The notes beneath the pieces are model-generated. The model ran no database searches, was not told the origin of the DNA, and saw nothing but the letters and a program-made list of their open reading frames with translations. A stretch of 64,000 nt of DNA from Paraburkholderia kirstenboschensis (GTDB taxonomy: Bacteria > Pseudomonadota > Gammaproteobacteria > Burkholderiales > Burkholderiaceae), in assembly GCF_904848585.1 (NCBI RefSeq), contig NZ_CAJHCR010000005.1, forward strand, positions 62,001 through 126,000. The letters are read 5' to 3'. Positions 36,553 to 45,067 of this stretch are shown here, one piece after another. Every line of letters starts with the position of its first letter. Positions within the stretch are counted from its first letter, which is position 1. A program made the position numbers and the translations under genes.

Positions 36553-37350
36553 ATGAAACAGAACGGCATTCTCGGGCTCGTCTACAACGCGTTTTTCCTG
36601 AGCTTCATCCTTGCGCCCCTCGTAGTGGTGATGCTCGTCGCTTTTACCGACAAGGGCTTTATCTCGATGCCTTTCGATGGCGCGTCGCTGCGCTGGTTTC
36701 GCGCGATCATCGAAAACGGCGACGTTGTCTCGGCCTTCTGGCTGTCGGTGCGGCTTGCGTTCGCGGCAGCGACCATCGGCGTGCTGCTCGCGGTGCCTGC
36801 CGCGCTCGCCATTGCGCGCTATCGCTTTCCGGGCCGCGCCGCGCTCACGAGCTTCTTTCTCTCGCCGATGATGATTCCCGCCGTCGTGCTCGGCATCGCG
36901 TTTCTGCGCTTCCTGTCGCTGCTGCATCTGTCGGGCTCGTTCTGGTCGCTGGTGTGCGCGCATGTGGTCATCGTGCTGCCGTATGCGCTGCGTCTCGCGT
37001 TGTCGTCGGCAGTCGGGCTCGACCGCGATGCGCAACGCGCCGCGCTCTCCTGCGGCGCGAGCCGCTTCACCGCGTTTCGCCGCGTGGTCCTGCCGATGAT
37101 CCGCACCGGCGTAGCGGGCGGCTGGGTGCTCTCCTTCATCCAGAGCTTCGACGAACTGACGATGACCATCTTCGTCGCAACACCCGGCACGACCACGCTG
37201 CCCGTCGCCATGTACAACCAGATCGCGCAGACGATCGATCCGCTCGTCGCTTCGGTGTCGGCGGTGCTGATCGTGGGCACGGTCCTGCTGATGGTCCTGC
37301 TCGACCGCATGGTCGGACTCGACCGCATTCTGATCGGAGAAGCGCAATGA
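36553..37350 (+). CDS. ABC transporter permease (PotC-like)
   Basis: 265 residues with six membrane segments and the loop RAALSCGASRFTAFRRVVLPMIRTG near residues 162-186. It starts 16 bases after the first permease. Its stop overlaps the ATG of the following FAD oxidoreductase (ATGA), tying transport to catabolism in one transcript. Confidence 0.9.
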   Translation: MKQNGILGLVYNAFFLSFILAPLVVVMLVAFTDKGFISMPFDGASLRWFRAIIENGDVVSAFWLSVRLAFAAATIGVLLAVPAALAIARYRFPGRAALTSFFLSPMMIPAVVLGIAFLRFLSLLHLSGSFWSLVCAHVVIVLPYALRLALSSAVGLDRDAQRAALSCGASRFTAFRRVVLPMIRTGVAGGWVLSFIQSFDELTMTIFVATPGTTTLPVAMYNQIAQTIDPLVASVSAVLIVGTVLLMVLLDRMVGLDRILIGEAQ

Positions 37351-38498
37351 CATTGACAAGCACCGCCGCGAGTCCCGATATGCTCGCGGACGTGGTAGTC
37401 GTAGGCGGCGGCCTCGTGGGTTCGGCCGTGGCCTATGGACTCGCCCGCGAAGGCGCGCGCGTAACCGTGCTCGACGAGGACGACGGCGGCTTTCGCGCGT
37501 CACGCGGCAATTTCGGCCTCGTCTGGATTCAGGGCAAGGGCTATGGCCTGTCTCCCTACGCACGCTGGTCGCGCAGCTCGGCCACGCGCTGGCCGCAACT
37601 CGCGCAGGCGCTGCTGCAGGAGAGCGGCATAGACGTGGCGTTGAAGCAGCCGGGCGGCTTCCACTTCTGCTTCAACGACGACGAACTCGCCGAACGCGAC
37701 AAGCGCCTCTCTACCCTGCAAGCCGAACTGGGCGATTACCCGTATCAGATGCTCGATGCCGCCGAAGTTCGCGCGCGCATTCCGCAAATCGGGCCCGCGG
37801 TAATCGGCGCGAGTTACACGCCGATGGACGGCCACGTGAACCCGCTCAAGCTGCTGCGCGCGCTGCATACCGCGATGCAGGCTCGCGGTGTGCACCTCGT
37901 GTCGAGCGAGCGGGCGCAGCGCATCGAACCGCAAGCGCGCGGCTTCGTCGTGCATGGGAAACGCGGGACCTATCGCGCGGCAAAGATCGTGCTTGCCGCG
38001 GGACTCGGCAATCGCGCGCTCGCGCCGTTCGTCGGGCTCGACGCGCCGGTCGCGCCCAATCGCGGCCAGGTGCTGGTGAGCGAGCGCGTTGCGCCGTTTC
38101 TCCACTATCCGACGCTCAACGTGCGCCAGACCGACGAGGGCAGTCTGCAGTTCGGCGATTCGATGGAAGAAGTCGGCTTCGACGATTTCACGACTACGCA
38201 TGTGCTTGCCGACATCGCCCGGCGTGGCGTGCGTGCATTCCCGATGCTGCAACACGTGCGGCTTGTGCGCATGTGGGCCGCGTTGCGCGTCTACAGTCCC
38301 GACGGCTTTCCGATCTACGACCAGTCCGAGGCTCACCCCGGCGCGTTCGTCGTCACTTGCCATAGCGGCGTGACGCTGGCGGCCGCGCATGCGTTGCGAG
38401 TCGCGCCGTGGATCGTCGGCGCGCCGATGCCCGACGAACTGCCCACCTTCTCCGCGCGGCGCTTCGAGCACGCAAGAGAACTGACTCCTGCACATTGA
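37347..38498 (+). CDS. FAD-dependent oxidoreductase (DadA/SoxB-like), beta subunit copy 1
   Basis: 383 residues from ATG 37347, overlapping the permease stop by four bases. Rossmann FAD motif VVVVGGGLVGSAVAYGLAREG near residues 15-35, DAO-type body, and VRMWAALRVYSPDGFPIYD near the C-terminus. DAO-family flavoproteins oxidise C-N bonds of D-amino acids, N-methyl amino acids or opines. The GNFGLVWIQGKG segment after the FAD site differs from the second DAO-type protein of this operon. With the 2Fe-2S and alpha-type subunits that follow, it would form a membrane-associated heteromeric dehydrogenase like HcnABC, opine oxidases or D-hydroxyproline dehydrogenase. Confidence 0.85.
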   Translation: MTLTSTAASPDMLADVVVVGGGLVGSAVAYGLAREGARVTVLDEDDGGFRASRGNFGLVWIQGKGYGLSPYARWSRSSATRWPQLAQALLQESGIDVALKQPGGFHFCFNDDELAERDKRLSTLQAELGDYPYQMLDAAEVRARIPQIGPAVIGASYTPMDGHVNPLKLLRALHTAMQARGVHLVSSERAQRIEPQARGFVVHGKRGTYRAAKIVLAAGLGNRALAPFVGLDAPVAPNRGQVLVSERVAPFLHYPTLNVRQTDEGSLQFGDSMEEVGFDDFTTTHVLADIARRGVRAFPMLQHVRLVRMWAALRVYSPDGFPIYDQSEAHPGAFVVTCHSGVTLAAAHALRVAPWIVGAPMPDELPTFSARRFEHARELTPAH

Positions 38499-38505
38499 AT
38501 TCGAC

Positions 38506-38892
38506 ATGACTACTCAATCGACTCATACGCCGCCGACTCACGCCCTTTTCAGGCCGCTGCCCGGCGCGCAAGGTGCGGCCGCCACCCAGGTCGCAATCTG
38601 GTTCAACGATCAGCCGCTGACCGTGCCGGATGGCCGCTCCGTTGCGGCAGCGCTGCTTGCCGCGGGCGTCTCGCGGTTTCGCGCGACGCCGGTTTCAGGC
38701 GCACCGCGCGGGCCTTTCTGCATGATGGGCGCGTGCTTCGAATGCCTCGTCGAGATCGACGGCGTGCCGAGCCGCCAGGCCTGCATGGTCGAGGTCAAGG
38801 CGGGCATGCGAATCCGCTCGCAGGAAGGCGCGCGCGATCTGCCGCCCGCGCACCTGACCGATGCCCCTATGGAGAACGCCCATGGCCGCTGA
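38506..38892 (+). CDS. 2Fe-2S subunit of heteromeric amine/opine dehydrogenase (HcnA-like)
   Basis: 128 residues. One [2Fe-2S] ligand set, CMMGACFECLVEIDG with a further Cys 12 residues after the third (C-x4-C-x2-C-x11-C), as in HcnA and the small subunits of opine and hydroxyproline dehydrogenases. The fold around IWFNDQPLTVPDGRSVAAALLAAG is ferredoxin-like. It starts seven bases after the first flavoprotein and overlaps the next gene by 11 bases. Confidence 0.85.
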   Translation: MTTQSTHTPPTHALFRPLPGAQGAAATQVAIWFNDQPLTVPDGRSVAAALLAAGVSRFRATPVSGAPRGPFCMMGACFECLVEIDGVPSRQACMVEVKAGMRIRSQEGARDLPPAHLTDAPMENAHGR

Positions 38893-40288
38893 TTTCGTTT
38901 CCGAAGCCGTCGACGTCGTCGTGGTCGGCGCCGGTCCCGCAGGCATGAGCGCGGCCACGCGCACGGCGCGCGCCGGGCTGAAGACCGTGCTGATCGACGA
39001 ACAGGACGCCGTGGGCGGCCAGATCTATCGCGGCATCGGCCGCGCCGATGCGCGCCGCAAGGAGATCCTCGGACCCGACTACGCGGCGGGCGCGGCGATC
39101 GCCGATGCGTTCGCTGCCTCCGGCGCACGCCACCTGACCAATGCAACCGTGTGGCAAGTCACGCGCGAGCGCGGCGTCAATTATCTGAAAGACGGCAATA
39201 TCGGCAGCTTCGACGCACAGCGCGTGATCCTCGCGAGCGGCGCGCTCGAGCGGCCGTTTCCGATTCCCGGCTGGACGCTGCCCGGTGTGCTGACGGCAGG
39301 CGCTGCGCAGATCCTGCTGAAGAGCGCGGGCGAAGTGCCTGCCGCACCGCCGGTACTGGCGGGCTGCGGACCGCTCCTGTATCTGCTCGGTTGGCAATAC
39401 GTCCGCGCCGGCGTGCCGATCCGCGCGCTCGTCGATACCACGCGCCATGAAGACCGCTGGCGCGCGAAGCGTCACATGCTTGCGGCGCTGCGTGCGTGGC
39501 CGTTCCTGAGCAAAGGCCTGCAACTGATCCGCACGCTGCGCAACGCGGGCGTGCCCATTTTCGAGGCGGCCGACGACTTGCGCGTGGAAGCGCGCGTCGG
39601 CACCGATCAGGTGGAGCGCGCCGCCGCGCTTCACTTCACGACGCAGGGCAGCGCGCATCGTCTCGAAGCCGATGTGATTCTCCTGCATCAGGGCGTGGTG
39701 CCGAACACGCAATTCACGCAGGCGCTGCGAGCGTCGCACCGCTGGGACAACGAGCAACTCTGCTTCACCCCGAAAGTCGACGCGTGGGGCGAGCTGGACG
39801 TGCCCGGCATTTTCGTGGCCGGCGACGGCGCGGGCATCGGCGGCGCCCAGGCGGCGGCCTTGCAGGGCGCGCTCGCCGGCCTCGCGGCAGCCGCGCAACT
39901 CGGCGCGATCACCGCCGCCGCACGCGACGCGCAAGCCGTCGAGCATCGCCGCGAACTCGCGGGCGTCATGCGTATCCGGCCGTTTCTCGACAGCCTGTAC
40001 CGCCCTCGCGACATCAACCGCATTCCGCGCGACGAGACGATCGTATGCCGCTGCGAGGAAGTCACCGCGGGCGAGTTGCGCAAGTTCGTCGCGTTGGGTT
40101 GCGTCGGGCCGAATCAGGCAAAGTCGTTCGGACGCTGCGGCATGGGTCCGTGCCAGGGGCGCATGTGCGGTCTGACGGTGACAGAGGTGATCGCCGATGC
40201 GCGCCGCGTCTCGCCCGCCGAAGTCGGCTACTACCGCATCCGTCCGCCGATCAAGCCGCTCACGCTCGGAGAACTGGCCGGTGAATGA
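38882..40288 (+). CDS. NAD(P)/FAD-dependent oxidoreductase, alpha subunit with BFD-like Fe-S domain (HcnB/OoxA-like)
   Basis: 468 residues from ATG 38882. N-terminal FAD motif VVVVGAGPAGMSAATRTARAG near residues 11-31, a second nucleotide-binding region near 155-190, and VDAWGELDVPGIFVAGDGAG near 300-320. The C-terminal part (about residues 385-450) is a bacterioferredoxin-type Fe-S domain with four Cys: CRC, CGMGPC, C. This architecture is that of the alpha subunit of opine oxidases, HcnB and D-hydroxyproline dehydrogenase. It is the only alpha subunit in the operon and so is probably shared by two DAO-type beta subunits. Confidence 0.86.
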   Translation: MAADFVSEAVDVVVVGAGPAGMSAATRTARAGLKTVLIDEQDAVGGQIYRGIGRADARRKEILGPDYAAGAAIADAFAASGARHLTNATVWQVTRERGVNYLKDGNIGSFDAQRVILASGALERPFPIPGWTLPGVLTAGAAQILLKSAGEVPAAPPVLAGCGPLLYLLGWQYVRAGVPIRALVDTTRHEDRWRAKRHMLAALRAWPFLSKGLQLIRTLRNAGVPIFEAADDLRVEARVGTDQVERAAALHFTTQGSAHRLEADVILLHQGVVPNTQFTQALRASHRWDNEQLCFTPKVDAWGELDVPGIFVAGDGAGIGGAQAAALQGALAGLAAAAQLGAITAAARDAQAVEHRRELAGVMRIRPFLDSLYRPRDINRIPRDETIVCRCEEVTAGELRKFVALGCVGPNQAKSFGRCGMGPCQGRMCGLTVTEVIADARRVSPAEVGYYRIRPPIKPLTLGELAGE

Positions 40289-41450
40289 CACGACCGTCAT
40301 CCAGGAAGCCGATGTGCTCGTGGTCGGCGGCGGCTTGCATGGCACGAGCAGCGCGCTTCATCTCGCGCGCCGCGGCGCGAAGGTGATCGTGCTCGAAGCC
40401 GATTACGTCGCGCGTCATTCGTCGGGCGTCAACGCGGGCGGCGTGCGCACGCTGGGCCGCCCGTTGCCCGAAATTCCGCTCGCGCTGATGTCGCGCGAAA
40501 TCTGGCACGGCATGACCGATCTGCTCGGCGAAGATGGCGGCTTCGTGCCTTCAGGTCAGTTGAAGATCGCCGAGACCGATGACGAACTGCAAGCATGCCG
40601 CGAGCGCGTCGCGCTGCTCGAATCGCATGGATTCACGCACGAGAAAGTGATCGACCGCGACACCGTGCTCGAACTCGAACCCGCGCTCGCGCGGCACGTC
40701 ACGGGCGGAATCTGGGTCGAGCGCGACGGCTATGCCCTGCCGTTTCTAACAACGACGGCGTTCCGCCTCGCGGCCCAGTGCCTCGGCGCCCGCTTTCTGG
40801 AAGGCACGGCCGTGCACCGCATCGAACAACGCGGCACGCGCTGGTTCGCCATCACGCCGCGCGGCACCTTCAGCGCGGAGAAGCTGCTCGTCACCGCGGG
40901 TGCGTGGTCGGGCGAGCTGGCGAAGCAGGTGGGCGAGCCCGTGCCAGTGCACCCGGAAGGTCTGATGCTGATGGTCACGCATCGTGTCGCGCCGTTCTGT
41001 CGCGCCACGCTCGGCGCAACCGGCCGGCCGCTGTCCTTCAAGCAGTTCGACAACGGTACCGTGGTGATCGGCGGAAAGCTGATCGGTCTCGCCGATCTGG
41101 CGAGCCGTCACGGCGAAGTCGATTTCGTGCGGCTCGTGCGCAGCGCACGGACGGTGACCGACCTGTTTCCTCATCTGCGCAATCTCGGCGTGAACCGTGC
41201 GTGGGCCGGCGTCGAGGCCTTCACCGAAGACGAACTGCCGGTGATCTCCGCGAGCCGCAAGGCGTCGAATCTGTATTACTCGTTCGGCTATTGCGGCAGC
41301 GGCTTTCAGCTCGGACCCGGTTGCGGCAAGCTCGTGTCCGAACTGATGCTCGACGGCACGCCGTCCATTTCGCTGGATGCGTTCCGGATCGACCGGTTCG
41401 AGCGCGCGCTGTCTTCCTCTGCGAGCGCCGCGCATCTCGTTACGCAATAA
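40281..41450 (+). CDS. FAD-dependent oxidoreductase (DadA/SoxB-like), beta subunit copy 2
   Basis: 389 residues from GTG 40281, overlapping the alpha-subunit stop by eight bases. FAD motif VLVVGGGLHGTSSALHLARRG near residues 10-30, HSSGVNAGGVRTLGR near 46-60 and a C-terminal YYSFGYCGSGFQLGPGCG that closes the FAD site. It is DAO-family like the first copy but clearly divergent from it, so this operon carries two candidate catalytic subunits for one alpha/2Fe-2S pair. The substrate is probably a secondary amine, imino acid or opine taken up by the linked importer. Confidence 0.85.
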   Translation: MNDTTVIQEADVLVVGGGLHGTSSALHLARRGAKVIVLEADYVARHSSGVNAGGVRTLGRPLPEIPLALMSREIWHGMTDLLGEDGGFVPSGQLKIAETDDELQACRERVALLESHGFTHEKVIDRDTVLELEPALARHVTGGIWVERDGYALPFLTTTAFRLAAQCLGARFLEGTAVHRIEQRGTRWFAITPRGTFSAEKLLVTAGAWSGELAKQVGEPVPVHPEGLMLMVTHRVAPFCRATLGATGRPLSFKQFDNGTVVIGGKLIGLADLASRHGEVDFVRLVRSARTVTDLFPHLRNLGVNRAWAGVEAFTEDELPVISASRKASNLYYSFGYCGSGFQLGPGCGKLVSELMLDGTPSISLDAFRIDRFERALSSSASAAHLVTQ

Positions 41451-41528
41451 GCGGTTGTTTTTTTGCTCCGTCGCGCCTTCGATGAACGCGCGCGGCGGCT
41501 TCGTTCGACCTCAACTAGAGACATTGTC

Positions 41529-41882
41529 ATGACCGATATCGTTCGCATCGAAACCAATCAACGTATGAGCCGCGTCGTCAAGGCGGGCGGCCTCGTATTC
41601 ATCGGCGGCCAGACTTCCGCCGATCAGACGCCGGACGTGAAAGTGCAGACCGCGAAGGTGCTGGAGAAGATCGACGGCTTCCTGGAGAAGGCCGGCATCG
41701 ACAAGACGAGACTCGTTTCCGCCCAGGTATGGCTCGCGGATATTGCGCGCGACTTCGGCGGCATGAACGAGGTATGGGACGCGTGGGTCCCGCAAGGCTG
41801 CGCGCCCACGCGCGCGACAGTGCAAGCACAGCTTGCCGCGCCGGAATTGCTGGTGGAAATCGCCGTGGTGGCGCTCGGCTGA
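41529..41882 (+). CDS. RidA family protein (second copy)
   Basis: 117 residues from ATG 41529. GGLVFIGGQTSADQTPDVKVQTAKVLEKI is typical of RidA subgroups that act with amino-acid oxidases. The Arg of APTRATVQAQL near residue 98 is the conserved carboxylate-binding residue, and Glu in PELLVEI lies where the catalytic region ends. It would hydrolyse the imine/enamine released by the flavin dehydrogenases to a keto acid and ammonia. It is the last gene of the operon, 78 bases after the second flavoprotein. Confidence 0.86.
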   Translation: MTDIVRIETNQRMSRVVKAGGLVFIGGQTSADQTPDVKVQTAKVLEKIDGFLEKAGIDKTRLVSAQVWLADIARDFGGMNEVWDAWVPQGCAPTRATVQAQLAAPELLVEIAVVALG

Positions 41883-42076
41883 ATCTGCTCGCGACGCGGC
41901 GCGTGAGCGCGACTGCCGCATCACTCACGCGCTGGCGTCCCGATCCTGCCGGGGTTCTCCTGGAGCCGCGCCGGCGTTTGAGCCTGTCACTCGCAAGACA
42001 GATCGTCCATGGCAATATGCGGTTGCTGGCCCGCTCTTCGAGCGAGGCGTGTATCAACGCAACAGGAAACTTGCCC

Positions 42077-42958
42077 ATGGACGACGACGCCTGTGCCTTC
42101 AACGGCCTGCGCCCGCGCTTGCAGAAAATCGCTTATCGGATGCTCGGCTCGCTAGCGGAAGCCGAAGATATCGTGCAAGACGTCTGGCTGCGCTGGCATG
42201 CGGCCGCCCGCGAAAATATCGACAACGCGGAAGCATGGCTCGTCGCGGTCACGACCCGCGTGTCCATCGACCGTTTGCGTGCCGCCAAAACGCAGCGCGA
42301 GCACTATACGGGCATCTGGTTGCCCGAACCGCAAATGACCGGCTCGCCCGCCACACCCGAGGAGGCGGTCGAACGCAGCGACGACGTTTCCGTCGCGTTC
42401 CTGATGCTGCTGGAACGGCTGACGCCCGAAGCGCGCGCGGCCTTCCTGTTACGCGAAGTTTTCGATGCCGATTACGACGAAGTTGCCCGCGCGATCGGCA
42501 AGACCGAGGCGGCCTGCCGCCAGCTCGTGAGCCGCGCCAAAGGCCAACTTCGCGACGCGCGTGCCCGTAATGCCGTGCCGCAGGAGACGCATCATCGTCT
42601 TCTGCGGATGTTCGCGCAGGCCGTCGAGCGCGGCGACTTCCCCGCGATCAACGCGTTGCTCGCCGAAGACGCCATGCTGATCGGCGACGGCGGCGGCAAA
42701 GTGCCGAGCGCGCCCCAGCCGATGCTCGGCGGCCGGAGAATCGCGCAACTGTTCTACGCGTCGTCGCGGCGCTATGGCAGCGAACTCAGCGTCAGGCTCG
42801 TGGTGCTCAACGGTCAGTGGGCGCTGCTGCGTTTTATCGAAGGCAAGCTCGAATCGGCACAATCGGTCGAAACGGATAATGAGCGTATTGTCCGCATACT
42901 CGTGCAGCGCAATCCCGAGAAGCTCGCGCGCATTGCCGCAGCTTATTCGAACGGTTGA
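42077..42958 (+). CDS. ECF41-family sigma factor with fused SnoaL-like regulatory domain
   Basis: 293 residues from ATG 42077. Sigma region 2 covers about 1-70 (IAYRMLGSLAEAEDIVQDVWLRW) and region 4 about 105-165 (LLERLTPEARAAFLLREVFDADYDEVARAIGK). The linker has WLPEP at 81-85, and the C-terminal domain carries DGGGK at 204-208 and NPEKL at 279-283. These correspond to the ECF41 signatures WLPEP, DGGGR and NPDKL. In ECF41 the fused SnoaL-like domain tunes activity instead of an anti-sigma factor. Typical targets are carboxymuconolactone decarboxylase, oxidoreductase or epimerase genes. A matching promoter lies 58 bases downstream of its stop. Confidence 0.92.
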   Translation: MDDDACAFNGLRPRLQKIAYRMLGSLAEAEDIVQDVWLRWHAAARENIDNAEAWLVAVTTRVSIDRLRAAKTQREHYTGIWLPEPQMTGSPATPEEAVERSDDVSVAFLMLLERLTPEARAAFLLREVFDADYDEVARAIGKTEAACRQLVSRAKGQLRDARARNAVPQETHHRLLRMFAQAVERGDFPAINALLAEDAMLIGDGGGKVPSAPQPMLGGRRIAQLFYASSRRYGSELSVRLVVLNGQWALLRFIEGKLESAQSVETDNERIVRILVQRNPEKLARIAAAYSNG

Positions 42959-43015
42959 ATCCATATGCGACGCGCGGCGCCGGCACTGGCGCCGGCGCGG
43001 CAAAACCGCGGGCAA

Positions 43016-43042
43016 TGTCACAAACGGCGGGACTGATACGTC
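43016..43042 (+). promoter_or_regulatory. ECF41-type promoter in front of the LysR gene
   Basis: TGTCACA (43016-43022), a 16-base spacer, then CGTC (43039-43042). This is the -35/-10 pattern known for ECF41 sigma factors, with the canonical spacing. It lies 33 bases before the LysR ATG, immediately downstream of the ECF41 gene. Confidence 0.75.
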
Positions 43043-43075
43043 TAGCCGGTTTTAGACTTCACGAGTCGCGCCCGC

Positions 43076-44086
43076 ATGTCAGACTACCGCTCACCTCGCC
43101 CTGTGACCGCCAGCCAGGACCCGTTCGCGAGCAGCTTCGCGACCACCTATGCCGGCGTCGTTTCATTCCTGGCCGTCGCCAATGAAGGCAGCTTCGCCCG
43201 CGCGGGCGATCGCCTCGGCATCGGCCGCTCCTCGGTTAGCCGCAATGTGCAGAAGCTCGAGGCGCAACTCGAAGTGCGCCTGTTCCTGCGCACTACCCGC
43301 AGCACGTCGCTCACACGCGAGGGCGAACTCTTCTACGAGAGCTGCCAGCCTGGCATCGAGCGCATCGTGGCGGCGCTCGACGGCATGCGCGATCTGCGCA
43401 GCGGGCCGCCGCGCGGGCATTTGCGCATCGCGTCGACGTCGGGCTTCGGCCGCAAGATCGTCGCGCCGCTATTGCGAGGCTTTCACTCGCGCTATCCCGG
43501 CATCACGCTCGAATTGCTGCTGAACGACCGCCCCGCCGACTTCACCGCCGACCGCGTCGACGTCTCGTTTCGCGACGGGCGCATGGAAGACAGCGGGATC
43601 GTCGCGCGGCAGCTCATTGCGATGCAGATGATCGTCTGCGCATCGCCCGCCTATGCGCGCCTGCACGGTCTGCCGCGCCACGTCGACGAGCTTGCCGATC
43701 ATCGCTGCATCAACCTGCGCAGCGCCTCCGGCCGCGTCAAGGACTGGCAGTTCAAGGTGGACGGCCGACCCCAGCGGCATCAGCCCGCCGCGCAGCACAC
43801 GTTCAACGACCCGGACCTGATCCTGCAGGCGGTGCTCGACGGTCTCGGCATCGCACAATTGCCGGCTTATCAGGTGCGTGACCTGCTCGGCGAGCGGCAG
43901 TTGCTGAGTTGCCTCGCGCAGCATGCCCCCGACGACGAAGGTCACTACATCTGCTACCTGAGCCGCCAGCACCTTCCGGCCCGCATCCGTGTGTTCGTCG
44001 ACTATATGACCGAGCAAACGCGGGCAATGAATCCACAATGCGGGACGACGGTCGAGGCGGCGCCGGCTTTAGCGACTGTCGAGTGA
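43076..44086 (+). CDS. LysR family regulator under ECF41 promoter
   Basis: 336 residues. A 25-residue extension precedes the helix-turn-helix (VVSFLAVANEGSFARAGDRLGIGRSSVSRNVQKLEAQL); the effector domain begins near residue 112 (GHLRIASTSGFGRKIVAPLL). It lies between the ECF41 gene and an NmrA-like reductase, all on the same strand. The ECF41-type promoter directly upstream suggests that the sigma factor switches on this regulator and possibly the reductase 157 bases further on. The inducer is unknown. Confidence 0.87.
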   Translation: MSDYRSPRPVTASQDPFASSFATTYAGVVSFLAVANEGSFARAGDRLGIGRSSVSRNVQKLEAQLEVRLFLRTTRSTSLTREGELFYESCQPGIERIVAALDGMRDLRSGPPRGHLRIASTSGFGRKIVAPLLRGFHSRYPGITLELLLNDRPADFTADRVDVSFRDGRMEDSGIVARQLIAMQMIVCASPAYARLHGLPRHVDELADHRCINLRSASGRVKDWQFKVDGRPQRHQPAAQHTFNDPDLILQAVLDGLGIAQLPAYQVRDLLGERQLLSCLAQHAPDDEGHYICYLSRQHLPARIRVFVDYMTEQTRAMNPQCGTTVEAAPALATVE

Positions 44087-44243
44087 ACTGCGAGTTCGTC
44101 AGAGAAACGCAGCAGCGCCGGATCGCGATTGGTGCGGCAAGGACAACACCGCGTGTGCCCGCACGTGCCTAGCGCGGTGCCCGGCGCCCGCCTACCATGA
44201 GCTTATGCGGCGTCTTGCCGCTAACTACCCAGGGGTCTCGATC

Positions 44244-44999
44244 ATGAAGATCGTTGTTATCGGCGGCACCGGCCTGATCGGCTCGAAGACCGTCGCGATT
44301 CTGCGCGGCGCCGGTCACGACGTGCTCGCTGCGTCGCCCAGAAGCGGTATCAACACTCTGACCGGCGAAGGGCTTCAGGAGGCGCTAGCGGGCGCGCAAG
44401 TGGTCGTCGACCTGGCCAATTCGCCGTCGTTCGAAGACAGCGCGGTGCTCGAATTCTTCGAGACTTCCGGCCGCAACGTTCACGCAGCGGAGGCCGCTGC
44501 CGGTGTCGGCCATCATGTCGCGCTGTCTATCGTGGGAACCGACAGGACGCCGGAGAACGGCTATTTCCGTGCCAAGGTCGCGCAGGAGAAGCTGATCGAG
44601 GCCTCGGGCATTCCATACACCATCATTCGCTCGACGCAGTTCCTGGAGTTTCTGGGCGGCATTGCCGCGTCGGGCGCCGAGGGCAACACGGTCAGGCTTT
44701 CGCCCGGACTCTTCCAGCCGATTGCATCCGACGACGTCGCGGCCATCGTTGCCGATGTCGCGCTTGCTGCGCCGCGCAACGGCATTGTCGAGATCGCGGG
44801 TCCGCAACGAGCCCCGTTCGACGAGATCATCGCGCGCTACCTGAAGGCGATCGGAGATCCGCGCGAAGTGGTGCGCGATCCGGAGGCGCTCTACTTTGGG
44901 GGCCGGGTCGAGGAGCTTTCGCTCGTGCCATTAGGCGAGGCGCGCCTCGGCCGCATCGGGCTCGAAGAATGGCTCAGCCGGTCGAAGGCGGCAGGCTGA
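44244..44999 (+). CDS. NmrA-like NAD(P)-binding reductase/epimerase
   Basis: 251 residues from ATG 44244, preceded by AGGGG. Rossmann motif VVIGGTGLIGSKTVAILRGAG near residues 4-24, SIVGTDRTPENGYFRAKVAQE near 94-114 and YTIIRSTQFLEFL near 122-134. It is an atypical SDR of the NmrA/TMR group with the YFRAK motif retaining Tyr and Lys. Oxidoreductases of this kind are common ECF41 target genes, which fits its place behind the ECF41-LysR pair. No separate ECF41 promoter is visible directly before it, so it probably depends on read-through or on the LysR protein. Confidence 0.85.
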   Translation: MKIVVIGGTGLIGSKTVAILRGAGHDVLAASPRSGINTLTGEGLQEALAGAQVVVDLANSPSFEDSAVLEFFETSGRNVHAAEAAAGVGHHVALSIVGTDRTPENGYFRAKVAQEKLIEASGIPYTIIRSTQFLEFLGGIAASGAEGNTVRLSPGLFQPIASDDVAAIVADVALAAPRNGIVEIAGPQRAPFDEIIARYLKAIGDPREVVRDPEALYFGGRVEELSLVPLGEARLGRIGLEEWLSRSKAAG

Positions 45000-45021
45000 T
45001 TGGGCGCCGGTGGAGCAGCGC

Positions 45022-45048
45022 GGCGGCACGGGTTTCCCGAATGCCGCC
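45022..45048. terminator. Intergenic hairpin between convergent genes
   Basis: Stem GGCGGCA / TGCCGCC enclosing CGGG-TTT-CCCG, in the 68-base gap between the converging NmrA-like and GGDEF genes. It is a good stem but has no T-run, so termination is only probable. Confidence 0.4.
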
Positions 45049-45067
45049 GGCAGCGACAGCGCAATTG

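Noticed and set aside
38867..40345. 492-codon open frame on the minus strand
   Set aside because: Shadow of the alpha-subunit oxidoreductase gene; composition is typical of antisense frames.
41985..42007. TGTCACT ... CGTC upstream of the ECF41 gene as an autoregulatory promoter
   Set aside because: The spacer is 12 bases instead of 16 and the -35 has a mismatch, so it does not meet the ECF41 pattern.
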